From contig CAJXUY010000017.1 in NCBI GenBank assembly GCA_913060665.1, forward strand, positions 49,760-113,759: 64,000 nt of DNA, in the 5' to 3' direction. Under the pieces are notes generated by a model. The model had not been told where the DNA came from and searched no databases. It saw only the letters and a list, made by a program, of their open reading frames with translations. Position numbers and translations under genes: made by a program. Position 1 is the first letter of the stretch. Every line of letters begins with the position of its first letter. Positions 36,120 through 43,652 of this stretch are shown here, one piece after another. Source of the stretch: an uncultured Oleiphilaceae bacterium. GTDB taxonomy: Bacteria; Pseudomonadota; Gammaproteobacteria; Pseudomonadales; Oleiphilaceae.

Positions 36120-36865
36120 TACACACCCTCCTTCTCAGCCTGTAACTTGCGCATAGATCCGCCTCTCGGCTTTATGATATGAGCTCTGTGAATCAAACGA
36201 TCCAAGATTGCATCGGCAACAGTAGACTGCTCAAAATATTGATGCCATGCACCAATAGGCAGCTGCGACGTAATGACAAGTGAACCCTTTCCCATTCGTT
36301 CTTCAATGATTTCCAGAAAGTCTAATATAGATTCTTGCGAGACCGTCGCTAAGCCAAAGTCATCAATGACTAGTAGCTTTGCTCGCGCTATTTTCCGCCT
36401 TAATTTGGGTAACGAGCCATCACCACGCGCTATATGAAGCTCTTCCATCAATAGTGAAAACCGCATAAATAGAACTCTATGACCCTGGCGTATAGCTTGA
36501 TTTGCCAGCGCACAGGCCATCCAAGTTTTTCCTCCGCCCGAAGCACCTTCTAAAATGACATGTTGATTCTTTATGACCCATTTACATAAGGCGAGATCCA
36601 TAATCTGCCCTCTATCCAGCTGCCTATCGGCCTTAAAATCCATATCCTCTATGAACGCTGAAGGTATCTTGAGCTTGGCGAAACGTGTTAGCCCTTTCTG
36701 GCGTCTGGTCAAAAAGTCATGCCATTGGGCTTCGACGACCTGCGCAAAACACTCATCGAATGAGTTAGGGCTTAACGAGGGGTTATCCTGAAAATGCTCC
36801 AGTTGCACGATCATGCCATAGAGTTTCAGTCGTCTTAAATAGTCTACAGTTTGTTGATTAAGCAT
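36119..36865 (-). CDS. istB: IS21-type helper ATPase IstB, element 1
   Basis: This 248-aa AAA+ protein has Walker A near residue 113 (GASGGGKTW) and Walker B (LLVIDDFGL). IstB assists IstA and directs target capture. The start is the ATG at 36865, overlapping istA as ATGCTTAA; the longer upstream frame lies inside istA. It begins MLNQQTVDYLRRLKLYGM, typical IstB. The gene continues directly into the Toprim gene, which is not part of ordinary IS21. Confidence 0.93.
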   Translation of the reverse strand: MLNQQTVDYLRRLKLYGMIVQLEHFQDNPSLSPNSFDECFAQVVEAQWHDFLTRRQKGLTRFAKLKIPSAFIEDMDFKADRQLDRGQIMDLALCKWVIKNQHVILEGASGGGKTWMACALANQAIRQGHRVLFMRFSLLMEELHIARGDGSLPKLRRKIARAKLLVIDDFGLATVSQESILDFLEIIEERMGKGSLVITSQLPIGAWHQYFEQSTVADAILDRLIHRAHIIKPRGGSMRKLQAEKEGV

Positions 36866-38402
36866 TGGTCTGCACTCCTTGCGCATAGTAGTCAGCACCA
36901 CGAATGTTTTCGTGAAGAGGAATATTGAGTTGTGGTGATGGGGGTGTAGGCGATTCGTGGACTCGGCTTTGCAAGATGGACTTGATACTCGTGACGGTAA
37001 GAGAGGCAAGTGCTTTAGCATGGGAACATGCTGCTTCCAGATCTTCATTGCCGTATAAACGACCGAGGTGTTGCAACTGGTCGCAACATTTACATGCTCT
37101 AGCGGAGAATTCTTCTCGACCTGCAAACTGGTTTTTTACAGCCTCAACAACCGCCGGTCCCACTTCATTTGCCCAACTCAGGTAAGCACTGTAGTTACGA
37201 TTTGCGTATTTTCGGTGTGACTCGGGCATGTGCTTAGCATCCGTTGTCGCCTGACCTTCATAACGAGATCTGACGTGCGAAGCTATTCGCTGGTTAGAAT
37301 GGGTAACCTCAACCATGCCCGACGTCACACGCGCTTCTACTTTTTTGCCTACGAAACGGTGTGGTACTGAGTAAAAATGATTTTTCACTTTCACGTGATA
37401 ATCACGATCAACCTTTTGTTCAGGAACCCATTCCGCATACTCGTAAGGCGCTACTGGAAGGGGTTTTAACGCAGGCTTATCCAACTCCAAGAAATGTTCA
37501 ATGCGACAACCCGGGAGTTTCGTGAAGGGGCGCTGATTGACAAAATGGAGCAACTCACCGATTGCCTCATTAACCTCATCAAGGCTAAAGAACTGACGTC
37601 GATTTAGCGGAACAGTAATCCAGCGGGTGACCAGCAATACGCCCTGTTCTGCGTGGGCCTTGTCTTGAGGCCTGCGAACGCGAGCAGGATCAATAAACGT
37701 CCCGTAATGCTGAGCCATTTCTAGATAAGTTGGATTCAAGTTGGGAATAATGCCCGCTTTCGTAACGGCAGATTTCAGGTTGTCCGGCACAACAACATCG
37801 GGAACGCCCCCCAAAAACTCGAAAAGCTTTACATGCGCTAGAATCCAACACTCTTTAGTCTGACTATCAGATGCCCATGCAAACACATAACTAGAACACC
37901 CCATTACCGCAACAAAGACTTCTGCTTTTCGTTGCTCTCCTGTTTTCGGGTCAGTCCAATTTATAGGTGTCCCCGCGTAATCGACAAATACGGTTTCGCC
38001 TGCGCGATGTCTCAATCGCATTGTCACATCAATTCTTTTAGTAAATTCCCGGTACTTCTTACAAAACTCAGATCGGCTGTAAGCCGTTCCAGGGTCGATG
38101 AGTTTGTATTCGTGCCAAATCTGGTACAAGGTCTGATAACGAGTTTGCATCAGTTTGTACACATGCGCCCAATCGGGGAGTCTCTTCTTGGGATCGGGTT
38201 TACGCTTAGAAACAAGAATGTTGTTTAGCTCTTCGTCTGACATTTTCTGAATAGCGGGCCAATCTAGATTGGCAGCTTTCAATTTAGCTTCATATTTTAA
38301 AACCGTGTTTGTTGCTAAATTTGTCGCTCTTGAAATAGCACGTTTAGTTCGATCTGTCGTGCACAGCTGACGACAGGCTTCTCGTTTATTTTTATTCACC
38401 AT
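36858..38402 (-). CDS. istA: IS21-type transposase IstA, element 1
   Basis: This 514-aa DDE transposase has an N-terminal HTH (TKRAISRATNLATNTVLKYE) and catalytic residues in VFVDYAG (D about 138), VVPDNLKSA (D about 205) and HAEQGV (E about 248). The start ATG at 38402 has a GAGG ribosome site; an ATG at 38435 is also open. IstA binds multiple repeats in element ends, fitting the four-site arrays described here. It is homologous to the element 2 IstA (55728-57275). Confidence 0.93.
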   Translation of the reverse strand: MVNKNKREACRQLCTTDRTKRAISRATNLATNTVLKYEAKLKAANLDWPAIQKMSDEELNNILVSKRKPDPKKRLPDWAHVYKLMQTRYQTLYQIWHEYKLIDPGTAYSRSEFCKKYREFTKRIDVTMRLRHRAGETVFVDYAGTPINWTDPKTGEQRKAEVFVAVMGCSSYVFAWASDSQTKECWILAHVKLFEFLGGVPDVVVPDNLKSAVTKAGIIPNLNPTYLEMAQHYGTFIDPARVRRPQDKAHAEQGVLLVTRWITVPLNRRQFFSLDEVNEAIGELLHFVNQRPFTKLPGCRIEHFLELDKPALKPLPVAPYEYAEWVPEQKVDRDYHVKVKNHFYSVPHRFVGKKVEARVTSGMVEVTHSNQRIASHVRSRYEGQATTDAKHMPESHRKYANRNYSAYLSWANEVGPAVVEAVKNQFAGREEFSARACKCCDQLQHLGRLYGNEDLEAACSHAKALASLTVTSIKSILQSRVHESPTPPSPQLNIPLHENIRGADYYAQGVQTNA

Positions 38403-38708
38403 TTTTCTATCCTCAATGAAAACCCAACTAGCCATGACTTCACACGACTAGACTGGACAAATTGATCAAAATAGAGGCAATAAGGGACCCTTCAAGCACG
38501 TAAATAGGCAAGATTCGACCGCCCACACGCTTGACATGGTTTTAATAGAAAAGAATAATGATCGTGTTTTGGCCACACACCTAAACATGATCTTAGACCG
38601 TCGCTAGTTGGCGCTAGCGATTGGCTCTACTCTCTTTAAGCCTCATAGTTGTTACTACTCGATTAATTTATTTCGTTAATTCAATAAACACCTCCTACGT
38701 ATCTCTGA
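38403..38708. promoter_or_regulatory. Control region upstream of istA, element 1
   Basis: This region of about 300 bp lies between istA and the small winged-helix-like gene, both read leftward. CGCCCACA at 38520-38527 resembles an element tip, but no 17-bp sites adjoin it. A hairpin-like TAGTTGGCGCTAGCGATT sequence lies near 38606-38623. The promoter of the istA operon is expected here; no clear -35/-10 was assigned. Confidence 0.4.
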
Positions 38709-38966
38709 TTAACCATCCCTTTGTGCAACTAACCAAATGGCTACGTCACGCGTAAGCGCAAAGCGCCCACGTCTGTTAGCGATCTGGAATATTGGCACAG
38801 TCACTTGTTTTCGCTGAACCGCTTGGCAAAAGGCATCATAAGATGGATAGCCCAGCGCCTGACTCAGTGAATGACCACCAATCATCGGCCCATGCTGCTC
38901 CATCAAGACACTCTCAATCTCTCGTCGTAAAAAATCCTGATCGGATCGTTCTTCAGACTCTGACAT
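38709..38966 (-). CDS. Small winged-helix-like protein, element 1
   Basis: An 85-aa protein from the ATG at 38966 (an upstream ATG at 39026 is possible). It is homologous to the 57534-57821 gene: HGPMIGGHSLSQALGYPS, AFCQAV, VPIF, RRGRFAL-DVA-WL. The pattern (G--L--ALGY ... RRG-FAL) resembles PrtN/AlpA-type regulators. A role as regulator or recombination directionality factor for the element is plausible but inferred. Confidence 0.7.
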   Translation of the reverse strand: MSESEERSDQDFLRREIESVLMEQHGPMIGGHSLSQALGYPSYDAFCQAVQRKQVTVPIFQIANRRGRFALTRDVAIWLVAQRDG

Positions 38967-39081
38967 TGCTTTCTCCTGTCGCTCGAAGCGGGGCGTAGTA
39001 TTGGCACGTCTCGTGCTGACGGTCAAAGACTTCCCAAGTCTTAATATACGTATTAAAAAATAAATGCAGGGAGATTAGATC

Positions 39082-39825
39082 GTGAAAACGACGAACAACA
39101 GCAAGCCTAAAACATCGATTGGCGTGAGAGCCATTGGCAGCAAATTCAAAGTACTTAGAGTGGTTCCGAAACGTGCCATGGAGGCCTTCCGTCAAGCCGT
39201 TTGGCTAAAGGATCTTCAAATAGTTGATGGGCTTGAAGGGGGCATACCTGATCTCGTAATCGAGATGAGCTATTCGTTTTCATCGAGTGAGCACCTGAAC
39301 ACGGCCTATCATCGATGGCTAAGAGGAACACTGGCCTCCCCAATTACAGTTAAAAAAATTGCTGAGAAATTTGAATACAGCGATCGGTGCTTCAATCTAC
39401 CGCTTTATGATTTGTTAAATTACCAAAGCAATAAACACTTGTCCGAAATTGAAATAGATTTACTGGTTAGTGAATACCTGGAAAAGACTAGTGAAGGTAT
39501 TCTAGTTTGGCGATTGCCTGTTTGGGATAGGTTTGGTTCCACCGTACATCACGAGTATTTCGAACTAAATGATTCAGAATATTTAAAGCAAAAAAGAGAT
39601 ATCTTTGGATTCATCGCCATTCTCGCTCTACTTCGAAAATCGATTTACTACGACCAAACCAACTTAGTTTACGAATATAGTAGCCATTTAATTGATTCGT
39701 TAATGGCGCTTGATGAGCAAGATCCCTTCTATCACTTTCAAGAACAACTTTTTAACCTGATAAGGCACTTACTTTTTAAAGTGCCATGTATATCAACAGA
39801 AGCAAAAAAGATTCTTATCAATTAA
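39082..39825 (+). CDS. Element-associated protein of unknown function, element 1
   Basis: This 247-aa protein starts at GTG 39082 and is divergent from the istA operon. I do not recognise a family. It contains RWLRGTLASPITVKKIAEKF and a helical region ending DEQDPFYHFQEQLFNLIRHL. Element 2 has a 346-aa gene in the same place, with a comparable RFYRIL...EKLLP...HPLWMIL stretch and an NNPFLAVLKEIYVI segment, so both probably belong to one distant family. The right terminal array begins 12 bp after its stop. Confidence 0.65.
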   Translation: MKTTNNSKPKTSIGVRAIGSKFKVLRVVPKRAMEAFRQAVWLKDLQIVDGLEGGIPDLVIEMSYSFSSSEHLNTAYHRWLRGTLASPITVKKIAEKFEYSDRCFNLPLYDLLNYQSNKHLSEIEIDLLVSEYLEKTSEGILVWRLPVWDRFGSTVHHEYFELNDSEYLKQKRDIFGFIAILALLRKSIYYDQTNLVYEYSSHLIDSLMALDEQDPFYHFQEQLFNLIRHLLFKVPCISTEAKKILIN

Positions 39826-39837
39826 TTTATCGCATTT

Positions 39838-39929
39838 TGTTCAGTCTTTTGCAGACAAGTGTTCACACTTTTTCAGAACCACTGTTCAGAGAAAAGCAGA
39901 ATAAGCGTTCAATTTGAGCAGAATACACA
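39838..39929 (-). repeat. Right terminal site array of element 1
   Basis: Read inward from 39929 on the minus strand: tip TGTGTATT, then CTGCTCAAATTGAACGC (39921), CTGCTTTTCTCTGAACA (39899), CTGAAAAAGTGTGAACA (39876) and CTGCAAAAGACTGAACA (39854). Spacings are 22, 23 and 22 bp, as in the left ends. The sites are of a 'TGAACA' subtype, closest to the array at 39932. Confidence 0.8.
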
Positions 39930-39931
39930 GA

Positions 39932-40023
39932 TGTGGGTGCTGGGATAAAATGCACACCTTTCTTGAAAAGACTGAACACAATTTCCGAAAAAGTATGAAC
40001 AGCTGTCTGTTTTTCTATGAACA
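39932..40023 (+). repeat. Left terminal site array of a third element, abutting element 1
   Basis: Tip TGTGGGTG, then CTGGGATAAAATGCACA (39940), CTTGAAAAGACTGAACA (39962), CCGAAAAAGTATGAACA (39985) and CTGTTTTTCTATGAACA (40007). Spacings are 22, 23 and 22 bp; the third site starts CCG as in the other left ends. Only GA (39930-39931) separates it from the right tip of element 1. No matching right end with its own transposase genes was found in the region to 50.8 kb. Confidence 0.78.
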
Positions 40024-40055
40024 CGGTCGACCTGACATGGCCCATCGGAAGAGAT

Positions 40056-40096
40056 CTCATTGCATATTTATATGCAACACAACGTTATGCAATGAG
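40056..40096. repeat. 41-bp palindromic site, copy 1
   Basis: Perfect 11-bp arms CTCATTGCATA and TATGCAATGAG enclose 19 bp containing ATGCAACACAA. The inner part is partly the complement of copy 2 (41706-41746), so the two sites appear inverted relative to each other. Arm length and inner half-sites resemble Xer-type (dif-like) sites. They bracket a 1.6-kb cassette. Confidence 0.6.
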
Positions 40097-40205
40097 GCGA
40101 ACAATGCCTCAAAGGATAATTAGATTTTCCATAACCAAAGCATCCCCAATCGCGTTTTCATGGTAACCTAGGGCCGAGGGTCAGATTTATATCGAGGATA
40201 CCAAC

Positions 40206-40403
40206 ATGCGCATAGATCCAGACAAGCTATTCGATCAAGTGGAAAAAGACAGGTGCACAGAAACCTTTAAGGCGCAGTTTTTTGAACATACAGAATACGT
40301 TTATGAAAGCGTTCAGCCTAAGGAGATAGTGCAAATTAGTCGCGATGGGCAAAGAAGTTTCGGGTTATTTAATAATGGGGTTTTTACGGCGCGAGTAAAT
40401 TAG
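40206..40403 (+). CDS. Small hypothetical protein
   Basis: This 65-aa acidic protein is preceded by a GAGGAT ribosome-site-like sequence. No motif was recognised. It lies in the cassette between the two 41-bp palindromic sites, upstream of another small gene. Confidence 0.5.
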   Translation: MRIDPDKLFDQVEKDRCTETFKAQFFEHTEYVYESVQPKEIVQISRDGQRSFGLFNNGVFTARVN

Positions 40404-40447
40404 GGAATCGGAGTTTAGGATAAGCTGAATGATGGGAAGCCCACACT

Positions 40448-40633
40448 ATGAAAAAAGAAGATTTTGAACGCATAGAAAAGGAAGAGCTGGAGTTAGCAGA
40501 ACAAAGAGCCATCGCGAGAAAAAGAGGCGATATCAATGTTACGAGCAAGCGTAGGATTTTCCAGAATTTGATCAAATCGGGTGTATTCATCAACCCTCGT
40601 GAAGAACGGCTTCGACGACTAAAACACCACTAG
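40448..40633 (+). CDS. Small charged hypothetical protein
   Basis: This 61-aa very charged, helical protein (MKKEDFERIEKEELELAEQR) is unrecognised. It converges with the 264-aa gene at 40658, with a 24-bp gap. It could be a small regulator; there is no further evidence. Confidence 0.45.
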   Translation: MKKEDFERIEKEELELAEQRAIARKRGDINVTSKRRIFQNLIKSGVFINPREERLRRLKHH

Positions 40634-40657
40634 TTTTCGAATTTCAGCAATTAAGGT

Positions 40658-41452
40658 TTACAACTTAACCTTTGTCCATTCGGCTTTATTCTTTGAACAA
40701 ATCTCGTAGATATCTTTTGGTCTCGCCTCATCTGTTCGCTTCAGTTTCAACTTAATACTCCCTCCAACTTTCCCATCAGCATCAGCTACTAATTGCGAGC
40801 AAAATATCTCGTCATAAGCATTCATAACCACATCTGGCAAACCCAAGCGTCTCAATAAAGCCCTAAACCAATTATTTGGTCCCCTTTGATATAAGCTTCG
40901 CCTCATCAACCGCCAGCCAAGATGAGTTAAAAATGCCAACACGGTAGCAATCAAGAAATAATAGCCAACCTTGGAGCCAAGAGCAGATGAACATTGAACC
41001 AAACCATTACAGTCAGCGCTAACCTTAGTTGCTTCGAAAATACCATACAAAATGAATGGCAGTACAAAGAATGAGTAATAGCTTGAGAAATAGAGATTTC
41101 GAAGCATCGGTATAATATTTGAGCTACTCGCTCTGACGGGGTTGTAAGGGACACCTTGCAAAGACCTTCCATACTCCAATAGCTTGGCTTTTTCTGCGCC
41201 TGAGAGAGATGAGTTTCGTTCAAAAACCACTGAACGCTTTGCACTGGATCGAAACTTCTTAACATCAGTAAAGTAAACCCCAGATGCTTGAGGTTCTGCT
41301 TCTCCATATGCGTTCTTAACGTTTGCCTCTAGTACAGTATTTTCATCTATGAGGATTCCAACATGAGTCCACCTGCTTAGTGTAAGAACTCTTATCCCTA
41401 AAGAAGGCCAACTAAAGAGCCCCTTACTAACAATTATGTCTCCCGCTTTCAT
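40658..41452 (-). CDS. YiiX/NlpC-P60-like cysteine hydrolase with membrane insertion
   Basis: This 264-aa protein begins like permuted papain-fold (YiiX-type) hydrolases: GDIIVSKG, then SRWTHVGILID with the catalytic His near residue 31. The nucleophile is probably the Cys in IFCSQLVADA near residue 222. Between them, about residues 115-190 hold two or three membrane segments (YYSFFVLPFILYGIF; YYFLIATVLAFLTHLGW), unusual for this family. It may act on lipids or acylated proteins at the membrane. Confidence 0.72.
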   Translation of the reverse strand: MKAGDIIVSKGLFSWPSLGIRVLTLSRWTHVGILIDENTVLEANVKNAYGEAEPQASGVYFTDVKKFRSSAKRSVVFERNSSLSGAEKAKLLEYGRSLQGVPYNPVRASSSNIIPMLRNLYFSSYYSFFVLPFILYGIFEATKVSADCNGLVQCSSALGSKVGYYFLIATVLAFLTHLGWRLMRRSLYQRGPNNWFRALLRRLGLPDVVMNAYDEIFCSQLVADADGKVGGSIKLKLKRTDEARPKDIYEICSKNKAEWTKVKL

Positions 41453-41765
41453 CTATCAACCTAATCTTGTGTAAAACAAAAAAGCCCAGTAATTGCTCGG
41501 CCTACTTCAAAATATGACAATGCCAACTGTTCCAACGTTTTGAAAGCGCTCGATATTCCGGAAAACTCAGACCCTCATGTTCTGATTTGAAATTCTCAAC
41601 TTTAAACTCTTCCACAAAATACCTCTAACTGACAACTAATTAGATCGGTCACCTTTTCTGAACTTACATGATAGGCGCTATTTGTAGTGACCGAATAAAA
41701 TTGCACTCATTGCATATAATTATGTTGCATAGTTTTATGCAATGAGCCCTAAAAAAATAGATTAT
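41453..41765. repeat. Intergenic region holding 41-bp palindromic site, copy 2
   Basis: This 313-bp gap contains the second palindromic site at 41706-41746: the same CTCATTGCATA/TATGCAATGAG arms around 19 bp including TTATGTTGCAT, which resembles a XerD half-site. The rest is AT-rich without a gene. Near 41479-41500 an imperfect hairpin with an A-run may be a terminator. Confidence 0.55.
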
Positions 41766-42104
41766 TTAACTTTCAAAATTCGGTAGAAATTCCTTCCCGC
41801 CGATATATCTGCCATTTTTACGAGATATATCGGCGGGAAGATCTATATACCGATAATTACTCAAAAAATGGCGATCATTATCGACACGAAAGTGTATATG
41901 TTGATTTGCAAATTCAATAGCTTTCAAGTCCCAATAGTTTGATTGGCCAATATTACGAAGAACACTTTCTACCTCAGAGTACATGATCGCCAAAGGGCTC
42001 ATTGCTGAGTCATCACCATTATTCGCTGCCTGACTAAATAAGTCGAAAGCCAATTCTAAGAAGCTCCCATCATACGCGGTATCGGCTGCCAAAAAATAAA
42101 TCAC
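41766..42104 (-). CDS. Hypothetical protein with Sel1/TPR-like helix pair
   Basis: This 112-aa protein contains ELAFDLFSQAANNGDDSAMSPLAIMY, the Sel1-like repeat pattern, near residues 17-42. Single Sel1 repeats are common in immunity proteins next to RHS loci, and it is downstream of the RHS operon. It may be a displaced immunity gene or a fragment; the frame looks intact. Confidence 0.55.
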   Translation of the reverse strand: MIYFLAADTAYDGSFLELAFDLFSQAANNGDDSAMSPLAIMYSEVESVLRNIGQSNYWDLKAIEFANQHIHFRVDNDRHFLSNYRYIDLPADISRKNGRYIGGKEFLPNFES

Positions 42105-42155
42105 TCAATACGCTATCTTTATCCAATGATTTTTCAGCTGCTAACGTTCAAATAC

Positions 42156-42185
42156 AAAAAAGCCTAGTAATCACTAGGCTTTTTC
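42156..42185 (-). terminator. Bidirectional terminator after the RHS immunity gene
   Basis: The 7-bp stem GCCTAGT/ACTAGGC with loop AATC is flanked by A6 on one side and T5 on the other, so it can terminate both strands. On the minus strand it follows the 193-aa gene ending at 42243. Confidence 0.8.
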
Positions 42186-42242
42186 TTATCATTTAATTAT
42201 GGTCGGCTACCATTTTTTATACTAACCAACCGTTAGTGACTC

Positions 42243-42812
42243 TCAATTAAAGACAAAGTGTACAAATCCATCTCCATCAAAAGCGCCGATAATTAATTCC
42301 GTCACTTTTTCTGCCGTTATTAGATCCAACAGTCTTAACGAGCTAGATACTTCTATAGTGGAAGCATCTACTTTTAAAACAGCACAAACAAAATGCCAAG
42401 AAACTGCTGTTGCATTCACTATATTTTTCAAACTATTCAAGTCTACAGCTGACGGTTTAACTATATGATATACATGCTCACCTAGTGCCAAAACTCTTGA
42501 ATCGAGCTCTTCAAGATAGTCGTCACCAGGTGATGCCATAACATCATCGATTAACAAGCTACAATGTTCTTTCTCTTCTGATAGATTCTTAAGATAGTCC
42601 GGCAGATAACCTGAACTACAATCAAAGTCACCAGACTGTTTAAAGTTTACAGGAGTAGATTTATCTGATTCAGAACTTGTGAATACAGTAGCTGTCACTC
42701 GATTTGAATTATCATTTACAAGGCTAAGAAGTGATTCACATAGCTCATTATCATAATCTAAAACATAGTTAAGGTAATCAAAGGCATCTTTGTCTAATTT
42801 TAACTGTTTCAT
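42243..42812 (-). CDS. Probable RHS immunity protein
   Basis: An acidic protein of about 189 aa with no recognised domain. The frame also has an ATG at 42824, directly after the RHS stop codon (TAGATG); either start is close enough for translational coupling. Its position right after a toxin tip is the defining feature of immunity genes in polymorphic toxin loci. No signal peptide is seen, so protection would be cytoplasmic. Confidence 0.65.
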   Translation of the reverse strand: MKQLKLDKDAFDYLNYVLDYDNELCESLLSLVNDNSNRVTATVFTSSESDKSTPVNFKQSGDFDCSSGYLPDYLKNLSEEKEHCSLLIDDVMASPGDDYLEELDSRVLALGEHVYHIVKPSAVDLNSLKNIVNATAVSWHFVCAVLKVDASTIEVSSSLRLLDLITAEKVTELIIGAFDGDGFVHFVFN

Positions 42813-42824
42813 ATGCAATTTCAT

Positions 42825-43631
42825 CTACTTTTTAGGCGTTGCTACACCGTCTGGACCTATTCTCCATCCGGGTCCCTTTCTATCATTAAAGTCCCAATGA
42901 GGCCCTATGTCGCCACCATGGTCCAAGTCCGGATGAACACTTTCAGGACCATTAGGATTCTTATATCCACCTTTGTCTCCGCCTTGCGGAGGCTTTCCTT
43001 TCCAAGGCCATTCATTGCCATCTGAATCAACTGGCGGCTTTGTGGGGTCATTAAAATCAAAGTCAGGGACATTTTCTGGTCCGTCATCACTAGACTCATT
43101 GTTAGCCCCCCAGCCAGATAGAGCCTTAATTCCTTGATAACCTGCCCATGCAGCAGCGCCAACAACTGCACAAGCTTCACCAACAGCTGCTGCTGCAGGA
43201 GGAATCAAAGGCAAGGCCAAAGGTAAAGCAATCAAACCATTAGGGTCAGTATACTTTAGCGGGTTCTGATAAACATACCCATAAGTATTGATTCCGCCCC
43301 GCAAACCAATAGGATCACTCTGAATATATCTGCCTAATGAGGGGTCGTAATCCCGATAGTAATTGTAGTAATACCCCGTTTCCTCATCCGCATACTGGCC
43401 CGGAAAGCGAATTGGCTGTTTAACAGAACCGGATTCTGCTATTTCTCCAAACGGTAGTTGCTCTTCAGCTTTCCATACTACATTTTGATTTTTATCTGTT
43501 AATACTTGAGGGGTGCCCAAATGATCATTGTGAACAAAATACAACTCTGATTCTGCAAGAGCTGTAGTTGTAATAATAGCAGTTAACACAGTTATAACCG
43601 CCGTCCGCAATTTTCTGTACGTCGTCTTCAT
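42825..43631 (-). CDS. RHS C-terminal fragment with toxin tip, own signal peptide
   Basis: A 268-aa protein. Residues 1-26 are a signal peptide (TAVITVLTAIITTTALA), followed at once by the RHS end: ELYFVHNDHLGTPQVLTD, then [20 protein letters not shown] and [14 protein letters not shown]. The tip from about residue 150 ends with HPDLDHGGDIGPHWDFNDRK, resembling the polymorphic toxin type 37 (Ntox37) family. Normally this would be the end of one giant RHS chain; here it is a separate secreted polypeptide 21 bp after the middle gene. Confidence 0.82.
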   Translation of the reverse strand: MKTTYRKLRTAVITVLTAIITTTALAESELYFVHNDHLGTPQVLTDKNQNVVWKAEEQLPFGEIAESGSVKQPIRFPGQYADEETGYYYNYYRDYDPSLGRYIQSDPIGLRGGINTYGYVYQNPLKYTDPNGLIALPLALPLIPPAAAAVGEACAVVGAAAWAGYQGIKALSGWGANNESSDDGPENVPDFDFNDPTKPPVDSDGNEWPWKGKPPQGGDKGGYKNPNGPESVHPDLDHGGDIGPHWDFNDRKGPGWRIGPDGVATPKK

Positions 43632-43652
43632 GTATAAATTTCCGTATCTGTG

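Larger units (their letters stand above)
30210..39929. mobile_element. Element 1: hybrid IS21-like / tyrosine-recombinase element
   Basis: The limits are set by a left terminal array (30210-30300, tip TGTGGGCG) and a right terminal array (39838-39929, tip TGTGTATT read inward). Inside, in minus-strand order, are a small winged-helix-like gene, istA, istB, a Toprim gene, a tyrosine recombinase, a Lamassu-like pair, an orphan RHS tip and a DUF4288 gene. A divergent 247-aa gene lies at the right. Left and right arrays belong to slightly different site subtypes, so this may be a recombinant. No target duplication was seen. Confidence 0.65.

Noticed and set aside
38518..38530. CGCCCACA as a further element tip upstream of istA
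   Set aside because: None of the 17-bp sites with 22-bp spacing lie beside it, and it sits inside the element between two of its own genes.
39838..40023. CRISPR-like array of about 22-bp units
   Set aside because: Units are imperfect, spacers are only 5-6 bp and orientation flips in the middle. No Cas gene is near. It is a pair of transposon ends.
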